A DNA stretch of 64,000 bases from Campylobacterota bacterium (GCA_020633995.1 JACKCO010000004.1:62001-126000); one strand, 5' to 3'. Shown: positions 15,973 through 24,359, counted from the stretch's first letter. The notes: generated from the sequence alone by a model not told the origin. Program-made: numbers and translations.

Positions 15973-17439
15973 ATGATGATGAATATAAGAGCAATTGTTT
16001 TAGCGGCAGGTCAGTCAGTTCGCTTTAAAACAAAAAAAACAAAGTTGTTGTTTGATGTGTGTGGTAGACCCATGATTTTGCACCCTTTAATGGTCCTTCA
16101 GGAGTTAGGGTTGCCGGTTTCATTAGTGCTATCAAATAAAACATCAGCGGTAAAAGATATTGTTAGTGAGTTGGGTTTGCCTCAACTTGCCTATGTTGAC
16201 CAGAGTGAGCAGCTAGGGACTGGGCATGCTGTGCAATGTAGTCGAGCGACGTGGGATCAAGATAACGTCCTTATCTTGTACGGTGACATGCCCTTAGTGA
16301 CTAAAGAGCTTTTGCTTGATATGCAGCAAAAGCATGCTGAGCAAGACGCTGATGTGACTTTTTTGTCAACCTATGCAAATAATCCTCATGGGTATGGTCG
16401 TGTTATTGAGCTAGAAGCTGGTTATAAAATCGTTGAGGAAAAAGATTGCAACGAGCAAGAACGTGCGGTTGAACTTGTTAATGCTGGGATTTATCTTATT
16501 AAGCGCAGTTTTCTTGAAGAATATATTGACTCACTTGATGCAAATAATGCTTCCCAAGAATTCTACTTGACTGACTTAGTTGGTAAAGCAGCAGCACAAG
16601 ACAAAAAAACACAGATGATTAAGGTAGCATACGATGATGTTCGTGGTGTTAATACGCTTAAGCAATTGTGGGAAGTGGAACAAATAAAGCGTGCTCGTAT
16701 TATTCACCACTGGATGCGTGAGGGTGTACGTTTTGAATTTGCACAAACTACGCATGTTGACTGTGATGTCGAGATAGGAGCCGATACCGTTATAGGGGCA
16801 GGCGTTCAGTTACTCGGTAAGACGATTATTGGTCAAGAGTGCCAGATTAAGCAGTACTCGGTTGTAGAGAATAGCAAGTTAGCCGATGGAGCTCGGGTAC
16901 TTGCGCACAGTGTTGTCAATAATAGCCGAGTTGGCAGTAACACGGTGATCGGACCGTTTGCTCATTTGAATACGAATGCAACAATTGGACGAGATTCACA
17001 TATTGGTAACTTTGTAGAAGTCAAAAATTCAACGGTTGGTTATCATAGCAAAGCAAAGCATTTAACGTATCTTGGTAACGCACGTCTTGGTGACCACGTT
17101 AACGTAGGTGCAGGTACCATTACGTGTAACTATGATGGTATTTCAAAACATGAGACAGTCATCAAAGATAACGTATTTGTGGGTAGTAACTCAACCATTA
17201 TTGCCCCAGTTCATATAGAAAAAGATGCCTACGTTGCAGCGGGTTCAACGATTAATCGCAATGTGCCTGAAAAAAGTTTGGCAATTGCTCGGGAACGGCA
17301 AACAAATAAGCCAGGTTACGCTGAAAAATTACGTCAAGGAAAGGCACCAGATACGTCTGGTTCATCAAGCGATACCGAAAATACTTATAGTTTTAAGGGT
17401 GCAGTTAAAACCGATACAGAGTGTAAGCAGAACGTCTAA
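15973..17439 (+). CDS. glmU: bifunctional GlmU (UDP-GlcNAc pyrophosphorylase / GlcN-1-P acetyltransferase)
   Basis: This enzyme makes UDP-N-acetylglucosamine, precursor of both peptidoglycan and lipid A, in the cytoplasm. The 488 residues match the family. The N-terminal half has the nucleotidyltransferase signature VLAAGQSVRF (residues 8-17), with YGDMPL and LGTGHAVQ motifs. The C-terminal half (about 250-450) is a left-handed beta-helix of hexapeptide repeats with GNFVEVKNS, KHLTYLGNARLG and NVGAGTITCNYDG, the acetyltransferase site. A C-terminal Ser/Asp-rich tail follows. GAGGAG lies 3 nt before the first ATG. It shares its TAATG stop/start with the nuclease gene downstream, so the two are coupled. 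Confidence 0.96.
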   Translation: MMMNIRAIVLAAGQSVRFKTKKTKLLFDVCGRPMILHPLMVLQELGLPVSLVLSNKTSAVKDIVSELGLPQLAYVDQSEQLGTGHAVQCSRATWDQDNVLILYGDMPLVTKELLLDMQQKHAEQDADVTFLSTYANNPHGYGRVIELEAGYKIVEEKDCNEQERAVELVNAGIYLIKRSFLEEYIDSLDANNASQEFYLTDLVGKAAAQDKKTQMIKVAYDDVRGVNTLKQLWEVEQIKRARIIHHWMREGVRFEFAQTTHVDCDVEIGADTVIGAGVQLLGKTIIGQECQIKQYSVVENSKLADGARVLAHSVVNNSRVGSNTVIGPFAHLNTNATIGRDSHIGNFVEVKNSTVGYHSKAKHLTYLGNARLGDHVNVGAGTITCNYDGISKHETVIKDNVFVGSNSTIIAPVHIEKDAYVAAGSTINRNVPEKSLAIARERQTNKPGYAEKLRQGKAPDTSGSSSDTENTYSFKGAVKTDTECKQNV

Positions 17440-18677
17440 TGAAATTTTTTCATACAGCAGATATCCATTTTGGTGTTGAGAACTACGGAAGGGTGGACGC
17501 AAAAACTGGCATTCATACTCGGTTGCTTGATTTCGTTAAAAGTTTGACCACCATTGTAGATCAGGCTATAGAGCAGAATATTGATTTTTTTCTCTTTTCT
17601 GGCGATGCCTACAAAACTGCTCATCCAACACCGACGCAACAAAAGTTTTTTATGCAGCTTATGATGAGATTACAGCAGGCTGGTATTCCCGTTGTGATCA
17701 TTGTTGGTAACCACGATCATCCACTGAGTTTTGGGAAAGCTCACGCGTTAGATGTTTTTGATTGTTTACGTTCAGATAATTTTCATGTTTTTTCAAAGCC
17801 GGAGCTGAAAATAATTCAAACAAAAAATGGACCGGTTCAGATAGTGGGCATTCCTTGGCCATCACGCAACCATTTGGTTGCGCACCAAGAACACAGAATG
17901 AAGGACAATAGCCAAGTGGCAGACTATCTTTCCGCCCGTATTGGTGAATTAATTGCATCGTTTGCGCAAGAAGTAGATGAAAAAGTTCCCACAGTACTCG
18001 CGGGGCATTTAACCGTGAGTACTGGAATTTTTTCCGGTTCTGAAAAATGTGCAATTTACGGAACAGATCCGATTTTTTTACCATCGCAACTTGCTCTTGA
18101 ACAGTTTGACTATGTTGCTTTGGGACATTTGCATCGACATCAAAATTTGAATCCTGGAGGCAAAACTCCCGTCGTGTATGCAGGCTCAATAGAACGGGTT
18201 GACTTTGGTGAGCGTAGGGAAGAAAAAGGTTTTTGTAGCGTTGAAATCAAGATGAATAAAAAAGGTGTTAAGTCGTGTGAATATGAGTTTGTTCAGCTAC
18301 AAACACGGCCAATGATTCAGGTTGATGTTACGCTTGAAAAAGGCACCGATCAAACAGAAAAAATTCTTGCAGCGTTAGCGCACCACAAACTTGATAATGC
18401 TATTGTAAAAATTCGTTATCACTTAAAAGATGGAGTGAGTGATAAGGTTGATTTAAATGAAATTTTACGAGCGTGTGCAAACGCTATGTACGTTGTGGGT
18501 GTTATTCCTGTTCATGAACAAGTACAGCGAGAACGACGTATGAGCTTGCAGTCGGAGATGAAGTTTGAGACGTTACTTGAACAATATTTTTCTTCCAAAA
18601 AAGAGCTTATTGAGCGCAAAGATATTTTAAAAAATAAAGCAGAGCAACTCTATCAAATATCACAAGAGAGTGAATAA
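17439..18677 (+). CDS. sbcD: SbcD/Mre11-type DNA repair exonuclease
   Basis: This calcineurin-like metallophosphoesterase subunit of the SbcCD/Mre11 nuclease cleaves DNA ends and hairpins. The 412 residues begin with the metal-binding motifs: FHTADIHFG (D-x-H) near residues 4-12, FSGDAYK (GD) near 51, VGNHDHP (GNHD) near 88, LAGHLTV near 187 and LGHLHRHQ (GHxH) near 228. The C-terminal cap contains a helical basic region. The ATPase partner SbcC is not adjacent, although the two are usually neighbours, so it is elsewhere or absent. It overlaps glmU by one base. The family is certain; the exact name sbcD is likely. Confidence 0.88.
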   Translation: MKFFHTADIHFGVENYGRVDAKTGIHTRLLDFVKSLTTIVDQAIEQNIDFFLFSGDAYKTAHPTPTQQKFFMQLMMRLQQAGIPVVIIVGNHDHPLSFGKAHALDVFDCLRSDNFHVFSKPELKIIQTKNGPVQIVGIPWPSRNHLVAHQEHRMKDNSQVADYLSARIGELIASFAQEVDEKVPTVLAGHLTVSTGIFSGSEKCAIYGTDPIFLPSQLALEQFDYVALGHLHRHQNLNPGGKTPVVYAGSIERVDFGERREEKGFCSVEIKMNKKGVKSCEYEFVQLQTRPMIQVDVTLEKGTDQTEKILAALAHHKLDNAIVKIRYHLKDGVSDKVDLNEILRACANAMYVVGVIPVHEQVQRERRMSLQSEMKFETLLEQYFSSKKELIERKDILKNKAEQLYQISQESE

Positions 18678-18741
18678 GCTTTAGTTAAAAGTATTTTAGA
18701 AAAATGAGAAAATTTATTTGCGTTGCAGTCATGTTTTTTCC

Positions 18742-18770
18742 TTGACATAACGGTACCAGCTTGTTAGGAT
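18742..18770 (+). promoter_or_regulatory. near-consensus sigma-70 promoter
   Basis: TTGACA at 18742-18747, a 17-bp spacer and TAGGAT at 18765-18770 form a strong housekeeping promoter. It points into a 125-bp stretch that ends in a hairpin at 18866-18892, rather than into an annotated gene. The start site would be expected near 18776-18778. Confidence 0.7.
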
Positions 18771-18775
18771 TTTGC

Positions 18776-18905
18776 ATGAAAAAAGGAATGCGTTATGCTT
18801 TGTTTTTTCAGACATTAAAAGGTCCCTAAATGAACAATACTTTTATGTATTGTTCGCCCCCCCAACCCTCCAGCTTGTCCTAAGTTGGAGGGTAATTATT
18901 TTTGG
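18776..18905 (+). ncRNA. candidate small transcript (sRNA or leaderless peptide gene)
   Basis: This segment lies between a near-consensus promoter and a hairpin plus T-rich tail, so a transcript of about 125 nt is expected. It contains a stem GAACAATAC / GTATTGTTC (18832-18840 with 18847-18855) and the terminal stem. It also opens with ATG at 18776, at or near the predicted start site. This reads a 17-codon frame (MKKGMRYALFFQTLKGP) to TAA at 18827-18829. Whether it acts as RNA, as a peptide gene or is unexpressed cannot be told from sequence. Confidence 0.45.
18866..18905. terminator. intrinsic terminator-like hairpin
   Basis: CCCTCCAGCTT (18866-18876) pairs with AAGTTGGAGGG (18882-18892) over 11 bp with one G-T pair and a 5-nt loop. 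TAATTATTTTT follows on the plus strand. It separates the sbcD side from the convergent ATP-synthase-side genes and could end the small plus-strand transcript. Confidence 0.7.
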
Positions 18906-19342
18906 ACATGTATGATAGAGCTAGCAGGTCCCTGGATGAGGTGACCGTCTACTTTGAAAACACCTCTAATGGTGTAGGAGCTAACGTTTTTTGTATATGT
19001 GTCAACGGTGTGAATGAATAAAGACTTTGGTAGAGGTGTCTTATTAAGTGGGTTCTTGGCTATAGTTGCGGTTCGAGTGAGAGGATAAACGTTATAGCCA
19101 ACTATTACAGCGTTTTGTTTGCCATAGTTAGTGGTCGCATACGTGTCATACAATGGGGACCATGTGATAATGCGCTGTCTTCCCTCTATTTTAACGTTTG
19201 CATTTTTAATGTTTGGAAGAGAGAGTTTGTTGACCTTTAAAGTCTTTTTTTGATTGAAACGGAAGATATCTTTTTGTTTTTTTCCACAACTCGAGAGCAG
19301 ACATACAAAAAACACAATAATGGTTAAGCGGAGCGTACTCAT
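18896..19342 (-). CDS. small lipoprotein downstream of atpA
   Basis: This 148-residue protein has a signal peptide ending in a lipobox (VCLLSSC, Cys at residue 19), so it is predicted to be lipid-anchored in the envelope. The mature part looks like one beta-sandwich: RQRIITWSPLYDTYA, AVIVGYNVYPL, FIHTVDTYTKNVSSYTIRGVF. This is reminiscent of a fibronectin type III fold. It begins 12 bp after atpA and lies where atpG and atpD normally follow. No role in ATP synthase is known for such a protein. Its family is not recognised. Confidence 0.7.
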   Translation of the reverse strand: MSTLRLTIIVFFVCLLSSCGKKQKDIFRFNQKKTLKVNKLSLPNIKNANVKIEGRQRIITWSPLYDTYATTNYGKQNAVIVGYNVYPLTRTATIAKNPLNKTPLPKSLFIHTVDTYTKNVSSYTIRGVFKVDGHLIQGPASSIIHVQK

Positions 19343-19354
19343 AATACTTTTTGA

Positions 19355-20869
19355 TTACGACTTGCTAAACGCTATCAAGAATTCTTCAGCAATCTTTTTT
19401 AGCTGAGTCGTTGTATTTTCAGAAAGATCCTTAGTTGTTAAGATTTCGTCATAAACATCTTGATAAACGCTTTGAACGTAGCTTGCGCATTGTGTAACAA
19501 ATGGCTTTACGTTATGTAAAGAAAGCTTATCAAGATAATTTTCCTTTAAAAGGAAAAGGAATATTACTTGATGTGCAAATGAATGGGTTTCGCCCTCTGC
19601 TTGTTTGAATATTTCTATTGCACGTTCTCCGCGTTCCAGGGCTTTTTTACTTGCCTTATCAAGCTCTGAGCCAAACTGAGAAAATGCTAAAAGTTCCAGA
19701 TATTGAGCGAGTTCTAATTTGAGCGAACTTGCTACACGCTTAGTTGCTTTTGTTTGTGCTGCACTGCCAACACGAGAAACCGATAGTCCAATGTTGACAG
19801 CAGGACGAATACCGTTGTTAAAAAGGTGTGTGTCGAAAAATATTTGACCATCAGTGATGGAAATTAAGTTGGTTGGAATGTACGCAGAAATATCATCGCC
19901 CTGTGTCTGAATGATTGGAATAGCGGTAAGCGATCCCCCGCCATGTTCATCAGATAACTTGCCAGCTCTCTCGAGCAAACGTGAATGAATGTAAAAAATG
20001 TCACCAGGGTAAGCCTCACGGCCTGGCGGTCTACGTAAAAGTAGTGAGAGCTCGCGGTATGCAATTGCATGGTTGCTCAGGTCGTCGTATAGGATAAGGG
20101 CGTCTTTCCCTTTATTCATGAAATACTCGCCGATGGTGCATCCGGTGTACGGAGCAAGAAACTGGTTAAGCGCTGTTTCTTTAGCATCAGCATTTACGAT
20201 GATGGTATAATCCATTGCGCCATGTCGCTCAAGCTCATGAATCATGCGAGCGGTGTTTGATTGTTTATGCCCTATGGTTACGTAGATACAAATGATGTCT
20301 TTACCTTTTTGGTGTAAGATAGTGTCCAGAACAACCGCTGTTTTTCCGGTACTTCTATTGCCAATGACAAGTTCTCGCTGACCTCTGCCTATGGGGAAAA
20401 GTGCGTCGATAACGGTAATTCCCGTTTCAAGTGGCTGATGAACTGGTTGTCGCTTTGTTATGGGTGGTGCTGGCTGTTCTATAGACATCATTTTTTCAGG
20501 GTCAATCTCATCAAGTCCGTCAAGTGCTTTGCCGGATGCGTTAATGATACGACCAAGCAGTGCTTCTCCTACGGGAACTTGAAAGACAGATCCTGTTCTT
20601 TGAGCTGTTTCTTGCTCTATGACGTTGTCAGAGCTGTCAAGCAAAACAACTGAAATGTAGTCTTCGTCGAGGTTAAGGACAATTCCCTGGCTTCCTCCTT
20701 CAAATTTCACTAACTCCCCGTAAACGGCATTTTGAAGGCCAAAAACCTTACAAATGCCGTCGCCAACTTTGATGACGGTTCCAACTTCTTTAAGGTTTGC
20801 AACCTTGAGTTTTTGGGGGCCAAGAGATTTTTCTAAAAGAGCAATAAGATCTGTTTCTTTGGTTTTCAT
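19355..20869 (-). CDS. atpA: ATP synthase F1 subunit alpha
   Basis: This is the non-catalytic nucleotide-binding subunit of the F1 head, cytoplasmic face of the inner membrane. The 504 residues match the family. Visible motifs are the P-loop GNRSTGKTAV (residues about 171-180), LILYDDLSNHA near 266, the signature region PGREAYPGDIFYIHSRLLER near 285-304, and SVSRVGSAAQ near 372. Its ATG overlaps the atpH stop by 4 bp. The gene is followed by a lipoprotein gene and not by atpG, atpD and atpC, so the operon is broken here. Identification is secure. Confidence 0.97.
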   Translation of the reverse strand: MKTKETDLIALLEKSLGPQKLKVANLKEVGTVIKVGDGICKVFGLQNAVYGELVKFEGGSQGIVLNLDEDYISVVLLDSSDNVIEQETAQRTGSVFQVPVGEALLGRIINASGKALDGLDEIDPEKMMSIEQPAPPITKRQPVHQPLETGITVIDALFPIGRGQRELVIGNRSTGKTAVVLDTILHQKGKDIICIYVTIGHKQSNTARMIHELERHGAMDYTIIVNADAKETALNQFLAPYTGCTIGEYFMNKGKDALILYDDLSNHAIAYRELSLLLRRPPGREAYPGDIFYIHSRLLERAGKLSDEHGGGSLTAIPIIQTQGDDISAYIPTNLISITDGQIFFDTHLFNNGIRPAVNIGLSVSRVGSAAQTKATKRVASSLKLELAQYLELLAFSQFGSELDKASKKALERGERAIEIFKQAEGETHSFAHQVIFLFLLKENYLDKLSLHNVKPFVTQCASYVQSVYQDVYDEILTTKDLSENTTTQLKKIAEEFLIAFSKS

Positions 20870-21423
20870 AATTGCGCTTTCTCTAACAATGATCGTTCAA
20901 GATCTTTTAGTTGTTTTGCGATAGAATTTTCCCAGAAGAGTGAGTCACTTTTTATGCGTATACCACTGATGAGATTTTTATTAACTGAAAAATTAATGGA
21001 GGCATGCTTGCCAGGTACGTTACGTTCAATAAATTGCTCTATGGCTGCTCGCTCGCCGTCTGTTATGGGATGTGAAGTCAAAACGTTAAATATAACGATA
21101 TCATTTTGTTTATGGTAGAGGTATACAATGTGTTTGATGACATCACTAAGTAAGTGAATTCGTTTATGCCTATATAAAATTTTCATAAGTTGTTTAAAGC
21201 CATAGCCAAGGCCTAAGGTGTCGATGACTGTTTTGCGGATATTGTTTTTTTCCTCTTCTGGAACTGTTGATAGATTGATATAAGCAAAAATGTCTTTACG
21301 TATTTTTATGTATTTTAGAATGGCTTGCAACTTTTCTATGGTTATTGAGTCAACTTGATCGCTGTAATGAACGAAAAAAGCCAAGGCATATTTTCTAGCT
21401 ATGATGATACGTTCAATAACCAT
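20866..21423 (-). CDS. atpH: ATP synthase F1 subunit delta
   Basis: This 185-residue protein is the delta (OSCP-type) subunit linking F1 to the peripheral stalk. Support comes from position between b and alpha genes, length, and pattern: an N-terminal helical bundle beginning RIIIARKYALAFF (compare the family's ARxYAxAL), a central YGFKQLMKILYRHKRIHLLSDVIKHI, and a C-terminal NKNLISGIRIKSDSLFWENSI (family: D-x-x-L-I-G-G-x-x-x-x-x-G-D-x-x-x-D-x-S). The C-terminal glycine motif is degenerate (SGIRIKSD). Overlap with atpA suggests coupled translation. Confidence 0.9.
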   Translation of the reverse strand: MVIERIIIARKYALAFFVHYSDQVDSITIEKLQAILKYIKIRKDIFAYINLSTVPEEEKNNIRKTVIDTLGLGYGFKQLMKILYRHKRIHLLSDVIKHIVYLYHKQNDIVIFNVLTSHPITDGERAAIEQFIERNVPGKHASINFSVNKNLISGIRIKSDSLFWENSIAKQLKDLERSLLEKAQL

Positions 21424-21427
21424 AATA

Positions 21428-21931
21428 TTAGCTCTTGTTAGTATTCAGACTTTCAATAATGTTTTTGAGATGGACAGTTCCCTTTTCAGCCGTATACTGC
21501 CTGCTCAGCTCTAACTTTGCCAGAGTAATTGCCTCAGGAATGACATATTTGATTTCGTGCACAGCCAGAAGTCTTTTTTGTTGTTGTACTTTTTTATGTT
21601 TTAACTGCTTGGCTATGCATTTATTTTCTTCTTCTTGCTTTGCTTTTTTTGCGTTAACGTACTGGGTCCACTGTTGTGTATTTTTCTTCAAAAGCATAAA
21701 AAGTTTTTGTTGGCTGGCAATTTGATCGTCCAAGCGATGTTTTGTTGTTAGCAAAAGCTTTTCTTTTTCTATGATCTGCATTTGCTGTCTTTTTTCAAAA
21801 TCAAGCGTTCTGTGTATCCATGGAAGCAGATATCCCTTGGATAATTCATAGAGTTTATATGCAAGTAAACCAAAAAGTGTGCAGTGAAAAATTATGGTGA
21901 GGGTAGGGGGACTAATAATGGTGTGGGACAT
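21428..21931 (-). CDS. atpF: ATP synthase F0 subunit b (peripheral stalk)
   Basis: This 167-residue protein has one N-terminal transmembrane helix (LTIIFHCTLFGLLAYKLY, residues about 11-28). A long charged, heptad-like helix follows (EKRQQMQIIEKEKLL, NAKKAKQEEENKCIAKQL), as in F0 b subunits that form the peripheral stalk and bind delta. Sequence similarity to model b subunits is weak, so the call rests largely on position between delta and another b-like gene plus architecture. It overlaps the upstream b-like gene by 20 bp. Which of the pair is b and which is b' is uncertain. Confidence 0.75.
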   Translation of the reverse strand: MSHTIISPPTLTIIFHCTLFGLLAYKLYELSKGYLLPWIHRTLDFEKRQQMQIIEKEKLLLTTKHRLDDQIASQQKLFMLLKKNTQQWTQYVNAKKAKQEEENKCIAKQLKHKKVQQQKRLLAVHEIKYVIPEAITLAKLELSRQYTAEKGTVHLKNIIESLNTNKS

Positions 21932-22274
21932 TTTTTACGAGCCACTCTTTTGTTTGTGTGATACTTTCTTTCAATTCTTGCGATGTTTTGGGAGTATATG
22001 TATCAAGATGGAGAGAGGGAGTTTGGGGAAGCTCCAAGTCAGTTACCATATCAAGCTGTTTATGGAGTATGGCGTGTTGGGCTTCTTTCTTTTCACGCAA
22101 GGCATCGATAGCGTTCTCTTTGTCTATCAAAGCTGCAAGCATTGAATCTTTTACCTCTTGTTTGTCATTAATAAGTTCGAGTATGGGATTGAAAAGTAGC
22201 GTGCGCAAGATAAAGTATGTCACCCAAAAGTTAATAATTTGAACAATGAGTGTGCAGTTTATATAATTAATCAT
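21912..22274 (-). CDS. second ATP synthase b-type (b') subunit
   Basis: The 120-residue protein has an N-terminal transmembrane helix with the b-subunit-like pattern IINFWVTYFILRTLLFNPILELINDKQ (residues about 13-39; shown in two parts: IINFWVTYFILR, LLFNPILELINDKQ). The FxPI element after the helix is typical of F0 b subunits. A short coiled-coil region (KENAIDALREKKEAQHAIL) follows, then a Pro/Thr-rich break, unusual for a stalk. It is shorter than a normal b subunit (about 160). Together with the next gene it suggests a heterodimeric b/b' stalk, as in cyanobacteria and some other groups. Confidence 0.7.
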   Translation of the reverse strand: MINYINCTLIVQIINFWVTYFILRTLLFNPILELINDKQEVKDSMLAALIDKENAIDALREKKEAQHAILHKQLDMVTDLELPQTPSLHLDTYTPKTSQELKESITQTKEWLVKNVPHHY

Positions 22275-22305
22275 ACAGTTGATAGGTGCTTAAAAAAAGA
22301 GCCTT

Positions 22306-22551
22306 TTATCCTACGTACAAAATAAGTGCTCCAGCTATAAGAAGTACGTAAATTGCTGTCGATTCTACGAATGCTGCAGACATAATCATTGTTTTGAATA
22401 ACGCATCAGCACACTCTGGTTTTTTGCCTAGGCTTTCGCACGCTTTACCACCAATAAAACCAAGACCTAATGCGGGACCAAGTGCTCCTATTCCCATACA
22501 AATGCCGGCAGCAATATATGCGGCTGCTTTGACTGTTATAACATCGGTCAT
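22306..22551 (-). CDS. atpE: ATP synthase F0 subunit c
   Basis: This 81-residue proteolipid forms the rotating c-ring in the inner membrane. Two transmembrane hairpin helices are visible. The first has the glycine-rich GALGPALGLGFIGGKA; the polar loop reads KKPE instead of the common R-Q/N-P; the second carries the ion-binding carboxylate in AAFVESTAIY (Glu near residue 62). In Na+-type rings a Gln occurs in helix 1 (G-x-G-Q-G), and here that position is Leu, so ion choice is unclear. AGGAG lies 9 nt before the ATG. It is first in this operon; atpB (a) is not upstream. Confidence 0.95.
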   Translation of the reverse strand: MTDVITVKAAAYIAAGICMGIGALGPALGLGFIGGKACESLGKKPECADALFKTMIMSAAFVESTAIYVLLIAGALILYVG

Positions 22552-22889
22552 AGTTTGGAGCTCCTTTGTTTTAGTTCTTACAAGTACAATTTAACATTCA
22601 TGGTTTTTAGTGTATCTTTTATTATATGATTTTTGTAAGAAAATTAAATAAAGTTTGTTTTTTAGTTAAAAAATAACTGAATGATTTACTTTATTCTTAC
22701 AAGTTGAAGAACTGGACGTATTGTCCAAAAAAATTGACAGTGTAAGTCTTTTTAGGGTATGTTCGTTCCCTGTTTTTTATTATTAATGAGTGACCAATTT
22801 TATAGTTTTTTGATGCATATCCTGGGTTTATTCCCATATGTAATGCTTTCGGTCGAAAGTGTTACTTTAAAGAAAAAATTAGGTTTTTT
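22552..22889. promoter_or_regulatory. divergent promoter region between atpE and the barrel protein
   Basis: This 338-bp AT-rich gap has no gene. Minus strand: a perfect TATAAT box (22621-22626 as ATTATA on plus) would start the ATP synthase transcript about 60 nt before atpE. Plus strand: TTGACA at 22734-22739 with TATGTT at 22758-22763 (18-bp spacer) would start the barrel gene transcript near 22770. Its leader then contains two hairpins: TGGG/CCCA at about 22824-22837, and an 11-bp stem at 22840-22850 with 22855-22865 (loop GGTC), just before the start codon. Confidence 0.6.
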
Positions 22890-24359
22890 ATGATTACAAA
22901 CAGACGATTTTTGTTGGGTTTCTTTCTTATAACCCTCTTTTGTTTATCCCAACCAATAGTTCTTTGTGCCCAAGACTACGATGATTTTGATGAGTTGGTA
23001 TTTGATTGGGATGAGTGTGATTTTGACATGAATACCATTCAGGAGCTTGAAAGTACCAGAGACGGCATAGATCCGGCAAGGCTCATGGATTTTGTTAAGA
23101 ATCAGAAGTGTCCGTTGTGGCGCCAAACGCGTGCACCAGCTGCTCGTGATATTTTGTATTCTTTGCCGCATAAGATTACTGCCATAGAATACGGGGGATT
23201 GGCGACATATCTCTTTTTTAATTTTACAAATCATATGCGGGTTTCTGTCGACGATCTTTTCAGTGGACGGAATCAGCGTGATTTTTTAGATGCAGTTTTG
23301 CCCAGCGGTAGCCGTGGGCTTGTTGAGCAGGTGTTGCCTCTATTTAGAAAAATAAAGATACAAGATCGAAAGTTAGGCTTGTTATTTCAGTCTGGCTTTG
23401 TAAAGAGCTTCTTTACGGTTCATCTGCATACATCGCTGCAAGTAGCAGAAAGAAACTTTTGGCTGAATGGTCGTGACCAAAATATTTTACGTGACTTGTT
23501 TGCAGACCTTTTCCCCGGAGATAGTACGTTTGATGAACGTGAGTTTGTACGTTTTCGTGTTGGGCTTGGCGATACCCGTTTGAAATTTGGTGTTAACATG
23601 CTCAATATGAGTAACTTTCAACTAGATGCTGGCCTTGAAGGAATTTTTCCAACCAGCCGTCTTTCGGCAGTTCCACGTTTTAGGACACAGTTGACAGGTG
23701 AGTTAACGCCCGAGGCACTGACGCGTGATGTTACGCAAACGCTGTTTGGAATTCGTGATTACCTGATTGATCCACGTCTTGGTAATGGTAATTTTGCTTT
23801 TGGTCCTTATTTTGAAGCAAAAGTAGATCTATTTCATGAGTTGGCTCGGTTGTGGGTACGCTTGTCTTTTGATAAGTCATTGAAGAAAGATGAGGATCGA
23901 TTGATTATGTTTGCCCCTACTATGACGGCAGAAGAATACGCTAAAGAATTTGCAACCCCCGATGGCTTGGCTAATTTTTTAACACAGTATTTGAAAGAGT
24001 ATATTTTTCCATCATCATTTAAAGCAACGGTCAATCCTGGTGGAATTTTTAATTTGGTGGTTGCTGTTAATATTAATCTTGGTAAAAAATATAGATACAC
24101 ATTTGGCTATGATTTTTATGGACAGCAAAATGAACGAATTACCATGGTGCATAATACTGCTGCGGCTATGAATGAGTTGCGCGTTGTAGATGCTACCCGT
24201 GCAAGCGTTTCGCAGCACAAATTGTTTTCTGAGTCTATGTACATTAAGCGTTATAAACGCGCAGATGTTGCCATAGGCTATGGATTTGATGCAACGTGGG
24301 TGAGCCGAGGTATAGGCAAAGATTGGACTATATTTTTGAAAGGAAGTGCATCGTTTTAA
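22890..24359 (+). CDS. putative outer-membrane beta-barrel protein
   Basis: This 489-residue protein has a signal peptide (LLGFFLITLFCLSQPIVLCAQ, residues about 8-28). A very acidic stretch (DYDDFDELVFDWDECDFD) follows. The rest alternates short amphipathic strands with turns. The last residues KDWTIFLKGSASF end in Phe, the signal recognised by the Bam machinery in outer-membrane proteins. Several strand pairs are visible, for example FKATVNPGGIFNLVVAVNINL and YRYTFGYDFYGQQ. The family is not recognised. It is probably a lineage-specific barrel or surface protein with its own promoter and structured 5' leader. Confidence 0.7.
   Translation: MITNRRFLLGFFLITLFCLSQPIVLCAQDYDDFDELVFDWDECDFDMNTIQELESTRDGIDPARLMDFVKNQKCPLWRQTRAPAARDILYSLPHKITAIEYGGLATYLFFNFTNHMRVSVDDLFSGRNQRDFLDAVLPSGSRGLVEQVLPLFRKIKIQDRKLGLLFQSGFVKSFFTVHLHTSLQVAERNFWLNGRDQNILRDLFADLFPGDSTFDEREFVRFRVGLGDTRLKFGVNMLNMSNFQLDAGLEGIFPTSRLSAVPRFRTQLTGELTPEALTRDVTQTLFGIRDYLIDPRLGNGNFAFGPYFEAKVDLFHELARLWVRLSFDKSLKKDEDRLIMFAPTMTAEEYAKEFATPDGLANFLTQYLKEYIFPSSFKATVNPGGIFNLVVAVNINLGKKYRYTFGYDFYGQQNERITMVHNTAAAMNELRVVDATRASVSQHKLFSESMYIKRYKRADVAIGYGFDATWVSRGIGKDWTIFLKGSASF

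Noticed and set aside
22712..22732. TGGAC/GTCCA hairpin next to a run of A
   Set aside because: On plus it is followed by A not T, and on minus the T-run precedes the stem, so it is not an intrinsic terminator.
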